Shown: piece by piece, positions 32,001-40,117 of the stretch | How the letters are laid out: each line of letters opens with the position of its first letter | Numbering within the stretch: the first letter of the stretch is position 1 | From: Clostridia bacterium | Lineage (GTDB): Bacteria; Bacillota; Clostridia; Oscillospirales; CAG-272 | Assembly (NCBI GenBank): GCA_017462485.1 | Contig: JAFTRA010000035.1 | Coordinates: forward strand, 64,168 to 128,167 | Reading direction: 5' to 3' | DNA length: 64,000 nt | Notes under the pieces: model-generated | The model's input: only the letters and a program-made list of their open reading frames with translations | The model's database searches: none | What the model was told of the DNA's origin: nothing | Position numbers and translations under genes: made by a program

Positions 32001-34784
32001 GAGGCGGAGGGATCTACCTTCTTAGACGGCAGAACCGAACGTTCATCCTACACGGTTCAGTACTTTGAAAACTTCGGTGAGGGTGCTGACAGGTCGGGTG
32101 AGTATATTCTGGTCGATGTACCTGCCGGAACGACGCACTTCGTTCAGGCGAACTCTTACTCCAACGTCGGTTTTGAATTCAAGCACTGGGTTCTTATGGA
32201 AAGAGATGAGAACAACAAGCTTCAGGAAACGTCGGAAACCTACGCCCCCGGAAAAGATGTAACGGTTAATAAGAATCTTATCTTCCACGCAAAATGGTTT
32301 GCGGTGGGATATACCGTTATATTCAAGCCCGGCACCGAAGAATTTGAGAACACTATGGAGCCTCAAACCTTTTTATACACCGATACCACTAAGGCGCTGA
32401 CGTTAAACAATTTCGTTTATCCGGGCTTCTCATTCGTTAAATGGATAGACGAGGATACCGGCGACGTATACACTAACGGTCAGATTCTGGCAACTCCCAT
32501 AAGAACGGAAGACGGAGCGGTAGTAAATCTCGTTGCGGAGTGGACTACCTGCTATCACACCGATATGGGCAGTTACCATATTTCCAATCCGTCGGATAAT
32601 ATTATGCTTCGTGAATGCCCCTGCGGCGGATATAACGAAACGGCTACTCTGCTTGGCGGAATAAACACCGTATATGACGAAAGCAAGGTTCATACCGCAA
32701 GCGTCAGCTATTATACGTACAGCGTCAACAGCCACTATCCGTCGGATACATGGAGCTTCGAGATAAAATACTCGGGAAACAACTGGGAAAACGTTCCGTT
32801 TGACGAAGAAAATCTCGTTCCCCAAAACGCCGGAAAATACAAAGCTTCTATCGAATTTAACGGATATACGGCATTCGTTGAAATAGTCATAGAAAAGGCC
32901 GAACAAGCCGCGCCCGGCATACCTCAATACGAGGCGCAGACGCTGGACGGAAAAACCACTCTCATAATTACCGAAACAACCTTTATCCCCGGTCTTGAAT
33001 ATCTTTTCACCTGGTACGACGATATTGAGGGCGTGTATATGTACGACGGCTGGAACAAGTGGACCGACGAGGCAAATCCTCCCAGCTGTCCTCTTGACAG
33101 AATTTACACTAACTACTACGTGGACGTTCGCTATGCGGAAACCGAAAACTATAAGGCTTCACCTGCGGTACGCGGAGAAACGGTAATTATGCACACGGGC
33201 GGTGTCATATTCCGAATCACTTGCGCCGCCGCTTCGGGCATAACGCAAATGACAGACGAAGACTCCTCCGCTGAGTCCGGAGTTACGGTCAATCTCATTC
33301 CGCTTGACATAAACCTCTACTACATCTACAACGTTACTTACGAAATGTATTCGGATTATACCGGTTACGTTTTGCCAGAAATAAGCTACGATGACATCTC
33401 GGGCGAGCATTGGATAGCCAGAATAACCAAAATCCAGAACGCCCCCGACGACGTTGAAAGCGTTACGATATATATTACATTCTCGGGAGCCGAGCTTATT
33501 CCTACGGTCGAGGCCTCAACCGATAAGGGTGAAAACTTTGACGGCGCCCTCGGCGGCTTGGGCGATGACGTTTACGTCAGCCGCGATTCAGCTTACACCG
33601 CAGAGTTCAAGATTGGAAACTACAAGCATTACGGTGCAGCCTCTCTCGTTTTCTCGCACAGTCTTCCAATAGGAACGACGGTTATTATGATTGACGAGAA
33701 CGACGGCTCGTACTACTCTTACGTGATAAGCAGCGAGGCAGCCTCAATTCCCATATCGAGCAATTTCGTTCGTATGGGCTCGAATGAAGCGTATCCGTCA
33801 TTCCCTCCGGAGAGCGAACGCCTTAACTTCAGGTTTATAATAGATTTCTCGCGATGCGAGAGCTATATTGCAGCCTCCGAGCTAACCGCAAGCTTCTACG
33901 CTGTGCCTATTTATCCCTCTGATGACGTAAAAACCGTTCCCAATCTTCCTACCGGGGTGGGAGCTATAGCCACGGTTAAGCTGGTTAACGTACCGACGTT
34001 TGATTTGTACGTTTCACTCGATTCGACGGATTCTCTCACCAAAAACCTGACTTGCAAATACGCCGAGTCGCAGAACACCGCGGCAGGTATTTCGAGATGG
34101 GAAGCAAGACGCGGCATTCTGGTAATAACACCAAGCGACTTATCGGCTCTGCCGCCCGACACGAGACTTCGGGTCAAAATAACCAACAAAACGAATACCT
34201 ATTACCTTAGTGATGGAAAGTATATAATTCCTCTTACCTCGGTGGGTACTGATGACGTTTCCATAACTCTCGTTTCGGATATGATTCCCAACGAGAACGC
34301 AGATTTCGTATTTTCCGTAAAAATGTTCTCGTCATACACGAGGGCGACGACCTCACCCGACGAGGAAATAGCAAATCTTTTGCCTATAACTCTCACCTAC
34401 AAGGTGAGCGAGGTGCCCGAGCCCGAGCTTCACGCAGAGCTTGACGGCGCTCTCCCCGAATACAAGGATGGAGCTATAAGCAAAGCGGAGCTTAAGGTTC
34501 TCTTAAAGGGCTTGCCCGAGGGCTACAGCGTAAAGGCAGTCGTTTACGTAAAGGATAAGGCAAGCGGACGGTATATTGCCGCGCAAACGACAGACCTCAC
34601 GAGCTATTTCGAAAACAGTGAGACCGAAATATCTGCTACTCTTGAGTTCAATTCTCTTCTCGACCGTATGAGCGCGGAGATAGGAAGCCTCAGCATTATG
34701 GCGCGCGTCGAGATAATCGACCAAAACGAAAAAACGCTTACTTACGTACCGGTTTACTTTATCCTTAAGGATACGAGACAGTAA
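29097..34784 (+). CDS. Giant secreted beta-helix adhesin-like protein
   Basis: 1895 residues. Signal peptide (1-38, ending NTAGAADV). Residues about 250-510: Gly-rich coils of the type AIGGG...TVTISGGTVYA. Residues about 530-900: 13 units built on NGGAIYM...SGG. Then two InlB/Listeria-Bacteroides-type repeats (about 983-1066 and 1066-1150; FKHWVL...NLIFHAKW, FVKWIDEDTG...LVAEW), an MBG-like region (about 1194-1270; NAGKYKASIEFNGYTAFV) and a long C-terminal beta-rich part. No LPXTG, SLH or membrane anchor at the C-terminus, so it is released or held by the TasA-like proteins. AAAGGAA ribosome site. Probable function: adhesion or matrix scaffold. Confidence 0.82.
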   Translation: MRGNSLLRNKRILLFARVFILVTFILLGLVLLVNTAGAADVEYIYFDLSAGNVSISGNSYTGYAYQKNDDNSFTTVTLSGTLGENQAYYVYQSKGIETSSPDGYFVLGTDGEKNYTLPTRAKVTHNGKTWQEYITNNTDVEGVIAAWIAFSGRTATSNRIAVSGTLDATLVIDNLYSKYISAAATGRTDGGLSFVPQGKSQLRVELVGDNRFGNVFYGTNSDNQQIVFDEKEKNATLTVANIASKSKQNYWCSAIGASDNTRENAKGIVIEGGTIYAGTNAGDDCTAIGAGGNGYGLVTIKGGTVTAVTSSSGAAIGGGIGKTSKGGSASVTISGGTVYAYNFSCSSGSYSKLGVAYIPSAAIGGGSSARETCNSSTITITGGKVFAQSVGGTAIGGGSSSDNTGGSSTVVIGGNAYVEAKSIAGTISGNAVSAGVSIGGGTGGKGANKNGGDVTLTIKENATVVAGSIGGGKTISSSGGKIGAATVTVTGGSIKGQIVMAQGSSTQCTFTMSGGTIDNSGRDASFVFLEENGGAIYMDDQRGQATVSGGKITNCSSKNGGAIYMSAGIFTLSGEGSISNCSATENGGAICLDGDSGEANILGGSVSGCSAVQGGAIYMGGGTLSMSGGEATYNNADNGGAIYLYDGNATISGGSITDCHATENGGAIYMGGGTLSMSDGEVSSCDAVNGGAAYLKLGNMSVSGGSINNNEASDDGGALYLGGGELTVSKGEISYNSAINGGGAFVANGDATVTGGVIYKNTASGNGGGIDISNGNFIMSGGSIDGNVATNGDGGAIYVSSSQNNSVITVSSGSIINNYAGGNGGALGVHGQDGITFTITIGKNTNHEGFENAHECENSDATEHCPIIKNNEAVTSGGGIYLSGSYEAKMNIYCLIEDGNEAEGGVSRSNFMEVQGGTLTISTLSDDGTGDYGNVVINSTVHVNGGKVTLEGTGDSPHFNGSVYVDVNEAEGSTFLDGRTERSSYTVQYFENFGEGADRSGEYILVDVPAGTTHFVQANSYSNVGFEFKHWVLMERDENNKLQETSETYAPGKDVTVNKNLIFHAKWFAVGYTVIFKPGTEEFENTMEPQTFLYTDTTKALTLNNFVYPGFSFVKWIDEDTGDVYTNGQILATPIRTEDGAVVNLVAEWTTCYHTDMGSYHISNPSDNIMLRECPCGGYNETATLLGGINTVYDESKVHTASVSYYTYSVNSHYPSDTWSFEIKYSGNNWENVPFDEENLVPQNAGKYKASIEFNGYTAFVEIVIEKAEQAAPGIPQYEAQTLDGKTTLIITETTFIPGLEYLFTWYDDIEGVYMYDGWNKWTDEANPPSCPLDRIYTNYYVDVRYAETENYKASPAVRGETVIMHTGGVIFRITCAAASGITQMTDEDSSAESGVTVNLIPLDINLYYIYNVTYEMYSDYTGYVLPEISYDDISGEHWIARITKIQNAPDDVESVTIYITFSGAELIPTVEASTDKGENFDGALGGLGDDVYVSRDSAYTAEFKIGNYKHYGAASLVFSHSLPIGTTVIMIDENDGSYYSYVISSEAASIPISSNFVRMGSNEAYPSFPPESERLNFRFIIDFSRCESYIAASELTASFYAVPIYPSDDVKTVPNLPTGVGAIATVKLVNVPTFDLYVSLDSTDSLTKNLTCKYAESQNTAAGISRWEARRGILVITPSDLSALPPDTRLRVKITNKTNTYYLSDGKYIIPLTSVGTDDVSITLVSDMIPNENADFVFSVKMFSSYTRATTSPDEEIANLLPITLTYKVSEVPEPELHAELDGALPEYKDGAISKAELKVLLKGLPEGYSVKAVVYVKDKASGRYIAAQTTDLTSYFENSETEISATLEFNSLLDRMSAEIGSLSIMARVEIIDQNEKTLTYVPVYFILKDTRQ
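30688..31755 (+). repeat. Imperfect coding repeats of 78-90 bp within the giant adhesin gene
   Basis: About 13 tandem units, each containing GGCGGAGCTAT or a variant encoding GGAIY. The stretch GGCGGTACTCTCTCTATGAG occurs twice (near 30956 and 31109), so part of the array has duplicated fairly recently. The units code for beta-helix turns. Confidence 0.8.
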
Positions 34785-35008
34785 GCTTTACCGTAATACT
34801 CCAAGCAGAGTATTCACGCTAAGTTATGATTTCCCTCTCGGGCAATCTATGAGCGATGAGATGCTTCGCATCGCTATGATAGAAGTTTCTCTCCGGAATT
34901 ATTATTTTTATCGTCTTATACTGAATAGAAAAAGCAGGGGCGCTGAATTTCAGCGCCCCTGCCGTGTTACTTGAGTCTAAAGTAAATCCAAAAGACTCGT
35001 TTTATATT
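34785..35008. other. Intergenic stretch between convergent cluster end and lipoprotein gene
   Basis: Holds a 7-bp hairpin AGCGATG (34852-34858)/CATCGCT (34869-34875) with no clear T-run, and the terminator at 34934-34962. No gene seen. Confidence 0.5.
34934..34962 (-). terminator. Strong palindromic terminator of the 960-residue lipoprotein gene
   Basis: GCAGGGGCGCTGAA (34934-34947) pairs with 34949-34962 (14 bp). On the minus strand it is followed by TTTTT, so it mainly ends the lipoprotein transcript. Confidence 0.8.
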
Positions 35009-37891
35009 TTATTTGCCTTCGTTCTGAACGGGTTGATCATCGGACAAACCTACGTTAACGGTTGCGTCGATATCGCCCTTAACAGACTCAAGGCAAATTA
35101 CGATGTAGCACGTTTCTACGTTATTGCCAACGGTGAATGAAGTAGCTTTATCTTCGTAAACATATCTGCTACTATATTCTTCAACGTTATTATTTCCTTC
35201 GTACTTAACGAATACTACGTAGTAAATCTCATAAAGGTTTCCTTTCTCGTCGGTATAGGAAACATCAATAGACTGGCTTCCGTCAGGAGCGTATTCGATA
35301 ACAAGCACGTTGTTGCCGAAATCTTTATCAACGTCAGCGTTCTCAACGGAATTGGTAGCGCCGGTCAAGTCGCAGTTTACGGAAACGGTACCGATGCTCT
35401 TCGAGTAGGTGCATCCTTCTCTCTCGCAAGACTCGGTTACAACGTAAACGCCGTCAACGAGCTCGGACTTCATTGTTTCATTGTGACCCTTAGTCCAGTA
35501 ATATTTAAATTCAGCCTGGCAGATAGAGCACTTATAGTGGTCATAGTAAACTGCGGTGCAGTTATCGCCTGTAGTAGAGGTTGCTTCCTGATATACGTAG
35601 TTATGACCTTTATTGTAGTTTTCTGCGGAAGCAACGCCGGTCTTTGTGTTAAGAAGGAATTCAGCGTTTTCGGTAGTGTTCTCAACGTTAGCTTCCTCGG
35701 GCTCGGGAATAGTATCCGCAGTTATCTGCGCGAGAATCAATGTACTTGTGTTGAGAGCAGTGTCAAGAATCTCTACAGTTGCCGTACCTCTCTTAGCGTT
35801 GAATACAGGGCTAACCTCAACGGTATCGGTGCAGCCGCCCAAAAGAGCTAAGCCGAATACGTCGGTGTACGTTACGTAGGTAATCTCAAGGTTAGCATAA
35901 CGCTGTTCATTCACAGTACTTGTGCCATTGTAGTCAACGATTATCAAGCGGTCGCCGTCGTCAATAACCTTAACGTCGCTCCAACCGTCGTAGTAGTCAT
36001 TGAAAGCAGCAAGAATATTTTCCTTGGTCAATGCGTCAGAGCCAACCTTAACCTCTGCCTTAAGAGCGGTAAGATTTGCAGCGTCGTAGTTGATAGTGTA
36101 ATCGGGGATAAGCTCCATAGTCATATCGAACTCTGCGCCCTCTGCCGCGATAACTTCCTTCATAGTAAGAACGGTCTTACCAAGAACGTTAGTTACGGTG
36201 AGGTTAAGAGTTAACTCGGAGCTGGTGAGAACGAAGGTGGAAAGGTTCTTAGAAAGAACGATTACGATGCCCTCACCGGTCTTACCGGGGATAGCAATGT
36301 TAACGTTGATAGCGGAAACTACGTTGCCCTCGCCAATAGCAAGCGTAAATGTGAATATCTTTGCAGCCTGGTCTACCATAGCGTTGAAGCTTTCGATCAT
36401 AGCAGCAGTGGGATCTTCCTCTTCAGTTTCGGAGAGAGGAACAGGAGTGTTGTCGTTGCCGTCAGCTCCGTCTTTGCCATCAGTGCCGCCGTTGAGATTG
36501 TTATCTACTTGAGGACCGAAGCTCTGAACAAGCTCGAATACGGTCATAGTCTTAAGGTCTGCAAAGTACTTAACTATATCAGCCTTAAGAGCAGCAAAGG
36601 CAACATCTGCCTCGTTAACGTCGGGAGTATCGGGATTGTCAACCTCACCCTCTACCATAAGGAGAGCGTCCTTAACGGAAAGAGCAAGAACGGTTTCATC
36701 AGCAAGAACTGCGTTAAGGTCGAAGTTCTCGGGAAGCTCAACAGATGCGCCCATCATAGAGAGGAGCATAGGAAGAACGTTGGTTTCGAAGGTAGGAGCG
36801 GGAGCGCCATCCTCTGCAGGCATAAATACTGCAACGAGACCGTCGATAGCGTCAAGAAGAGCGCCAAGGTCAACGCCCTGCTCTGTCTTGAGATAGTTAA
36901 GAAGATCTGCTACAGAGTAGTTATAGAGCTTATCGTCAGCAACGAGAGCCTCAAGAGAAGCGTAAGTGCCTTCGCCTACAACTTTATCAACGAGAACGCT
37001 GATATCATCGGTAAGGATAGCTGCATACCAGGTCTTAACAGCCTCAAAGCTGAGAGCTGCGCCGGTCTCGGTCTTAACGAACAAGGAGTTAAGAAGAGCT
37101 GCGGTGTACTTATTAAAAGCTGCCTCTACGCCATCAAGCTTAACGTTAGCGAAGATAGGAGCAAGAGACTCTTCATACCAGGTCTCAACAGCAGGAAGGT
37201 ACTGATTTACCATAGCCATAGCCTGCTCAGCCTGAGCCTTAATTTCTACGAGCTCTGCAATCTTGGTAACGTCTATGTAGCCTACTACGTCATCGGGATT
37301 GGTGCTGTGAGTCATAGGAGTAACGCCGTAAGCGTCAAACCAGAGAACGTTATCCTCAATGTAGAACTTAGCGTCAACGGCGGATACACGGTTGTTATCA
37401 TAACCGTAAGCCATAGTGAGCTTACCTGTTCCGTAGCCCTGGAGCATACCGTCTTCATCAACGGTAACGAAGAGCTCTGCGTTCTCCATACCCATAACGC
37501 CGGTATTAAGAGCGCTGCCCTCGGTGAACTTAGCGCTGTAGTTGGAAATCTTAACGCCAAAAGAGCTCATCTCGGGAACAGTAACTGCGTCAAAGGTGAT
37601 AAGGGGCGCATAGCAGGTTTCACATACGATAACGCCGTTGTGAGGAACTGTGATATCGCGAACTTCCTTTTCGGTACAGCCGGAGCAAGCGCGCTCCTCC
37701 TGTCCCTTTGCGGTACAAGTTGCGGGTGTTTTTACAGTCCATTCACCCCAACTGTGAGTGTGAGTGGTTTCGTTGTTCTCGTTGTTTTCATTGTTTTCTT
37801 CGTTGTTTTCTTCATCGTCTTTATTACAAGAAGTAAGAACGAAGCTCATTGCCAAAACGAGACACAGCAAGAGTAAGAGTAATTTTTTCAT
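35009..37891 (-). CDS. Large lipoprotein (960 residues) of unknown function
   Basis: Lipoprotein signal MKKLLLLLLCLVLAMSF with lipobox VLTSC, then an Asn/Glu-rich linker (EENNEENNENNENN) and an HSWGEW...CTAKGQEERACSGC motif. Long alpha-helical middle with Val/Ala-rich segments, an acidic/Gly linker near NGGTDGKDGADGND, and a C-terminal region with paired Cys (CSIC, CEREGC). Start chosen at 37891 because GGAGGT lies 4 nt upstream; an upstream ATG at 37903 overlaps that site. Codon use is biased towards AAG like thrS, suggesting an abundant cell-surface protein. The GHN..CxxC motifs resemble those in the lipoprotein at 6023. No enzyme motif recognised. Confidence 0.78.
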   Translation of the reverse strand: MKKLLLLLLCLVLAMSFVLTSCNKDDEENNEENNENNENNETTHTHSWGEWTVKTPATCTAKGQEERACSGCTEKEVRDITVPHNGVIVCETCYAPLITFDAVTVPEMSSFGVKISNYSAKFTEGSALNTGVMGMENAELFVTVDEDGMLQGYGTGKLTMAYGYDNNRVSAVDAKFYIEDNVLWFDAYGVTPMTHSTNPDDVVGYIDVTKIAELVEIKAQAEQAMAMVNQYLPAVETWYEESLAPIFANVKLDGVEAAFNKYTAALLNSLFVKTETGAALSFEAVKTWYAAILTDDISVLVDKVVGEGTYASLEALVADDKLYNYSVADLLNYLKTEQGVDLGALLDAIDGLVAVFMPAEDGAPAPTFETNVLPMLLSMMGASVELPENFDLNAVLADETVLALSVKDALLMVEGEVDNPDTPDVNEADVAFAALKADIVKYFADLKTMTVFELVQSFGPQVDNNLNGGTDGKDGADGNDNTPVPLSETEEEDPTAAMIESFNAMVDQAAKIFTFTLAIGEGNVVSAINVNIAIPGKTGEGIVIVLSKNLSTFVLTSSELTLNLTVTNVLGKTVLTMKEVIAAEGAEFDMTMELIPDYTINYDAANLTALKAEVKVGSDALTKENILAAFNDYYDGWSDVKVIDDGDRLIIVDYNGTSTVNEQRYANLEITYVTYTDVFGLALLGGCTDTVEVSPVFNAKRGTATVEILDTALNTSTLILAQITADTIPEPEEANVENTTENAEFLLNTKTGVASAENYNKGHNYVYQEATSTTGDNCTAVYYDHYKCSICQAEFKYYWTKGHNETMKSELVDGVYVVTESCEREGCTYSKSIGTVSVNCDLTGATNSVENADVDKDFGNNVLVIEYAPDGSQSIDVSYTDEKGNLYEIYYVVFVKYEGNNNVEEYSSRYVYEDKATSFTVGNNVETCYIVICLESVKGDIDATVNVGLSDDQPVQNEGK

Positions 37892-37936
37892 GTTTACCTC
37901 CATTTTTTGTTTTTTAAAAGGTTTCCCTTTTACATC

Positions 37937-37987
37937 ATTATAACCTTTACTTCGTAAAAATGCTTATATTAGTAAATATGTTTACTA
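37937..37987 (-). promoter_or_regulatory. -10 box and upstream dyad of the large lipoprotein gene
   Basis: Minus strand TATAAT at 37937-37942 with no good -35; 28-45 nt further upstream is a dyad TAGTAAA-TATG-TTTACTA (37970-37987). A weak -35 plus upstream dyad suggests an activator site. Inference from layout. Confidence 0.45.
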
Positions 37988-38067
37988 GGATTTTTTTGTG
38001 CTAAAAAAATAACTGACAAAACGGCAATTTTGTTAAATTTATCTATTTAATTAGGCAAAGTTTTCTA

Positions 38068-38097
38068 TTGACATTCTAAATCAGCCTATGATATACT
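38068..38097 (+). promoter_or_regulatory. Promoter of the lipoprotein-ABC exporter operon
   Basis: -35 TTGACA (38068-38073), 18-nt spacer, -10 TATACT (38092-38097). Confidence 0.75.
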
Positions 38098-38186
38098 TTA
38101 TCTATCGCTGATTATTTATCATCGCACCGAATCCGCTCGCATAAAATGCGAAATTTTAAAAACGACGGCACAAAAGGAGGAACGCT

Positions 38187-39455
38187 ATGAAAAAATATGC
38201 CGAAGCAATAAATATAAAAGCTACGCTTGCGCTGTTTTTCATAATTCTGGCGCTCTCCTTTTCTCTTTTCGGTTGCGGTGGAGATAAGCCGATAGTAAAG
38301 GATAAAATCGAAGTCGAAAACAGCGAAATTCCGCCCCACTCGGAAGAGACGAAGCTTTACGCAAAAGAGGTTATCTTCTCACTTCTCTCGGGTATAGAGG
38401 AAGCGGAAAAGAAAAGCGCTCTTACAGAGAGCGAGAAGCAAAAGCTCCTAAAAGACACCGAAAGGCTCTTTACCGTAAGCCAGGAAATACTCATTCCCGA
38501 GAGGGACTATCTATCGTATTTCGAGCTAATTGAAAAAAATGAGAGTGAGCTTATTTCAGCGCTGACGAATCTGACGTCCGGCAGTCTTGACACACTCTTC
38601 GGCATATACCTCGAGCTTTCAGACAGCGCCGGCTCTGACTACGTAGGTCGGGTTTTCTACGGTGTTTGCCTTTACCTTTACGACTCAAAATACGAGAAGC
38701 AAATCACGTTATACGAAAGCTACGGAGATAACAAAGATAAGTACAAGTATCTCCTTATGACCGCCGAGGGAATCAAAGCTGACAAGACGGTTTTCGAGCG
38801 TGAGATAGGCGCAAAAAACTCCGTTGAATTCATCAAATTCTCGTTCTTTGCGAGAGAGCTTTTCCTTGGCGGAGCATTTACCGATGAGAGAATGAAGAGC
38901 TTCACCAACGAAGAAATTCTCGTATTCTTAAAGCACCTTGATTTTTCCGGAATAAGCATTGGAAAAGATGGCTATAAGCTTATATCTAAATACTACTCAA
39001 AGCTCCTCATAGCCAAAAAAGAAACGACCTATTTCGACGAGATTCTCTATAAGGCGTATTACAATAACGACATAGACAAATTCGCGGACTCTGCCGACGA
39101 GCTTATTTCTCTTTTAAGCTCGGTTAAGGATTCGCTCAAGGCTGACGATATCGGACTTTTACGAGAGGGCGAGACTGAAAAATTCATCTCGAATATCTTC
39201 TCTCGCTTTACCGAAAACGACCGGGCTCTCTTTGAGGAGATAAGCGCAGTCAGCGTATCACGGGACTACGACTCTATTGCTACCGAATTTTTCGGTGATG
39301 CGTACACCACCTACAAGACTTCCCTCGTGGGCGCGGATATAGATGCGCTTCGCGCGGCGGTCGGCAAGGATTACTTCTACACTACTCTTGAGGCTTATAT
39401 TTTCGGCATAAGCCCTGCGTTTGCATATCCCTTATTCCGAGGTGAAACTGTATGA
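38187..39455 (+). CDS. Lipoprotein, first gene of an ABC exporter operon
   Basis: 422 residues. Signal with core LALFFIILALSFSLFGC, lipobox LFGC (Cys 30). The mature protein is helical and highly charged (EEAEKKSALTESEKQKLLKD), without recognisable catalytic motifs. AAAGGAGG precedes the ATG. Its stop codon overlaps the ATPase start by 4 nt (ATGA), a tight translational coupling, so it is likely the extracellular partner of the ABC system (substrate capture or periplasm-side adaptor in a monoderm). Function otherwise unknown. Confidence 0.75.
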   Translation: MKKYAEAINIKATLALFFIILALSFSLFGCGGDKPIVKDKIEVENSEIPPHSEETKLYAKEVIFSLLSGIEEAEKKSALTESEKQKLLKDTERLFTVSQEILIPERDYLSYFELIEKNESELISALTNLTSGSLDTLFGIYLELSDSAGSDYVGRVFYGVCLYLYDSKYEKQITLYESYGDNKDKYKYLLMTAEGIKADKTVFEREIGAKNSVEFIKFSFFARELFLGGAFTDERMKSFTNEEILVFLKHLDFSGISIGKDGYKLISKYYSKLLIAKKETTYFDEILYKAYYNNDIDKFADSADELISLLSSVKDSLKADDIGLLREGETEKFISNIFSRFTENDRALFEEISAVSVSRDYDSIATEFFGDAYTTYKTSLVGADIDALRAAVGKDYFYTTLEAYIFGISPAFAYPLFRGETV

Positions 39456-40117
39456 TTGAAGTTTTAAATATTGAAAAAAGCTACGGAAACGAAAAAGTAT
39501 TAAAGGGCGTATCCTTAAAAATTCTTGACGGTGAGTTCGTTTCCATTATGGGTAAGAGCGGAAGCGGAAAAAGCACTCTCCTTAATATCCTTGCGGGATT
39601 CCTCACGGCTGACTCAGGCGAGGTGCTTTGGGACGGAGAGGAGATAAGCTCTTTTTCGGGCGATAAAATGGCAAGCCTGCGCTCATCTAAAATGGGCTTT
39701 GTTTTCCAATCTTTCAAATTGATACCCACCCTAAATGTAAAGGATAATTTACTTTTGACGGCAACTCTCGGAAAAAAAGCAAATGCAAAAACCCTCGCTT
39801 ACGTCGAAGAGCTTGCCGAAAGACTCGGCATATCCGATATGCTGAAAAAGTTTCCCGACGAGCTTTCGGGCGGTCAGTGCCAGAGATGCGCTATAATACG
39901 CGCTCTTGCATATAAGCCCTCGGTGATAATTCTAGACGAGCCTACCGGCGCGCTTGACAGCGTTATGGAGAGCACCGTTATGGACCTGCTTACAGAAATA
40001 AATAAGGCTCTTGAAACTACCGTAATTCAGGTAACGCACAGCAAGAGGGTTGCCGAATACGGAAGCCGAATAATAACGCTTAAGGACGGAGAAATTCAAG
40101 ATGAAGCTGTTCTTTAA
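39452..40117 (+). CDS. ABC transporter ATP-binding protein, MacB/LolD type
   Basis: 221 residues, cytoplasmic ATPase. Walker A GKSGSGKST (about 36-44), Q-loop FVFQSF, signature LSGGQCQR, Walker B VIILDEPTGALD and H-loop VTHSKRVAEYG. The 'SGGQxQR ... DEPTGALD' pattern is characteristic of the ATPases that power FtsX-type permeases. It overlaps the permease start by 17 nt. Energises transport or mechanotransmission by the permease at 40101. Confidence 0.95.
   Translation: MIEVLNIEKSYGNEKVLKGVSLKILDGEFVSIMGKSGSGKSTLLNILAGFLTADSGEVLWDGEEISSFSGDKMASLRSSKMGFVFQSFKLIPTLNVKDNLLLTATLGKKANAKTLAYVEELAERLGISDMLKKFPDELSGGQCQRCAIIRALAYKPSVIILDEPTGALDSVMESTVMDLLTEINKALETTVIQVTHSKRVAEYGSRIITLKDGEIQDEAVL

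Noticed and set aside
29097-34784. LPXTG, SLH or other cell-wall anchor in the giant protein
   Set aside because: The last residues (VPVYFILKDTRQ) contain no sorting motif, hydrophobic tail or repeat of SLH type.
36509-37876. Long open frame (455 codons) on the plus strand
   Set aside because: It lies antisense to the 960-residue lipoprotein, whose signal peptide, ribosome site and codon bias are convincing; the antisense frame results from the biased codons.
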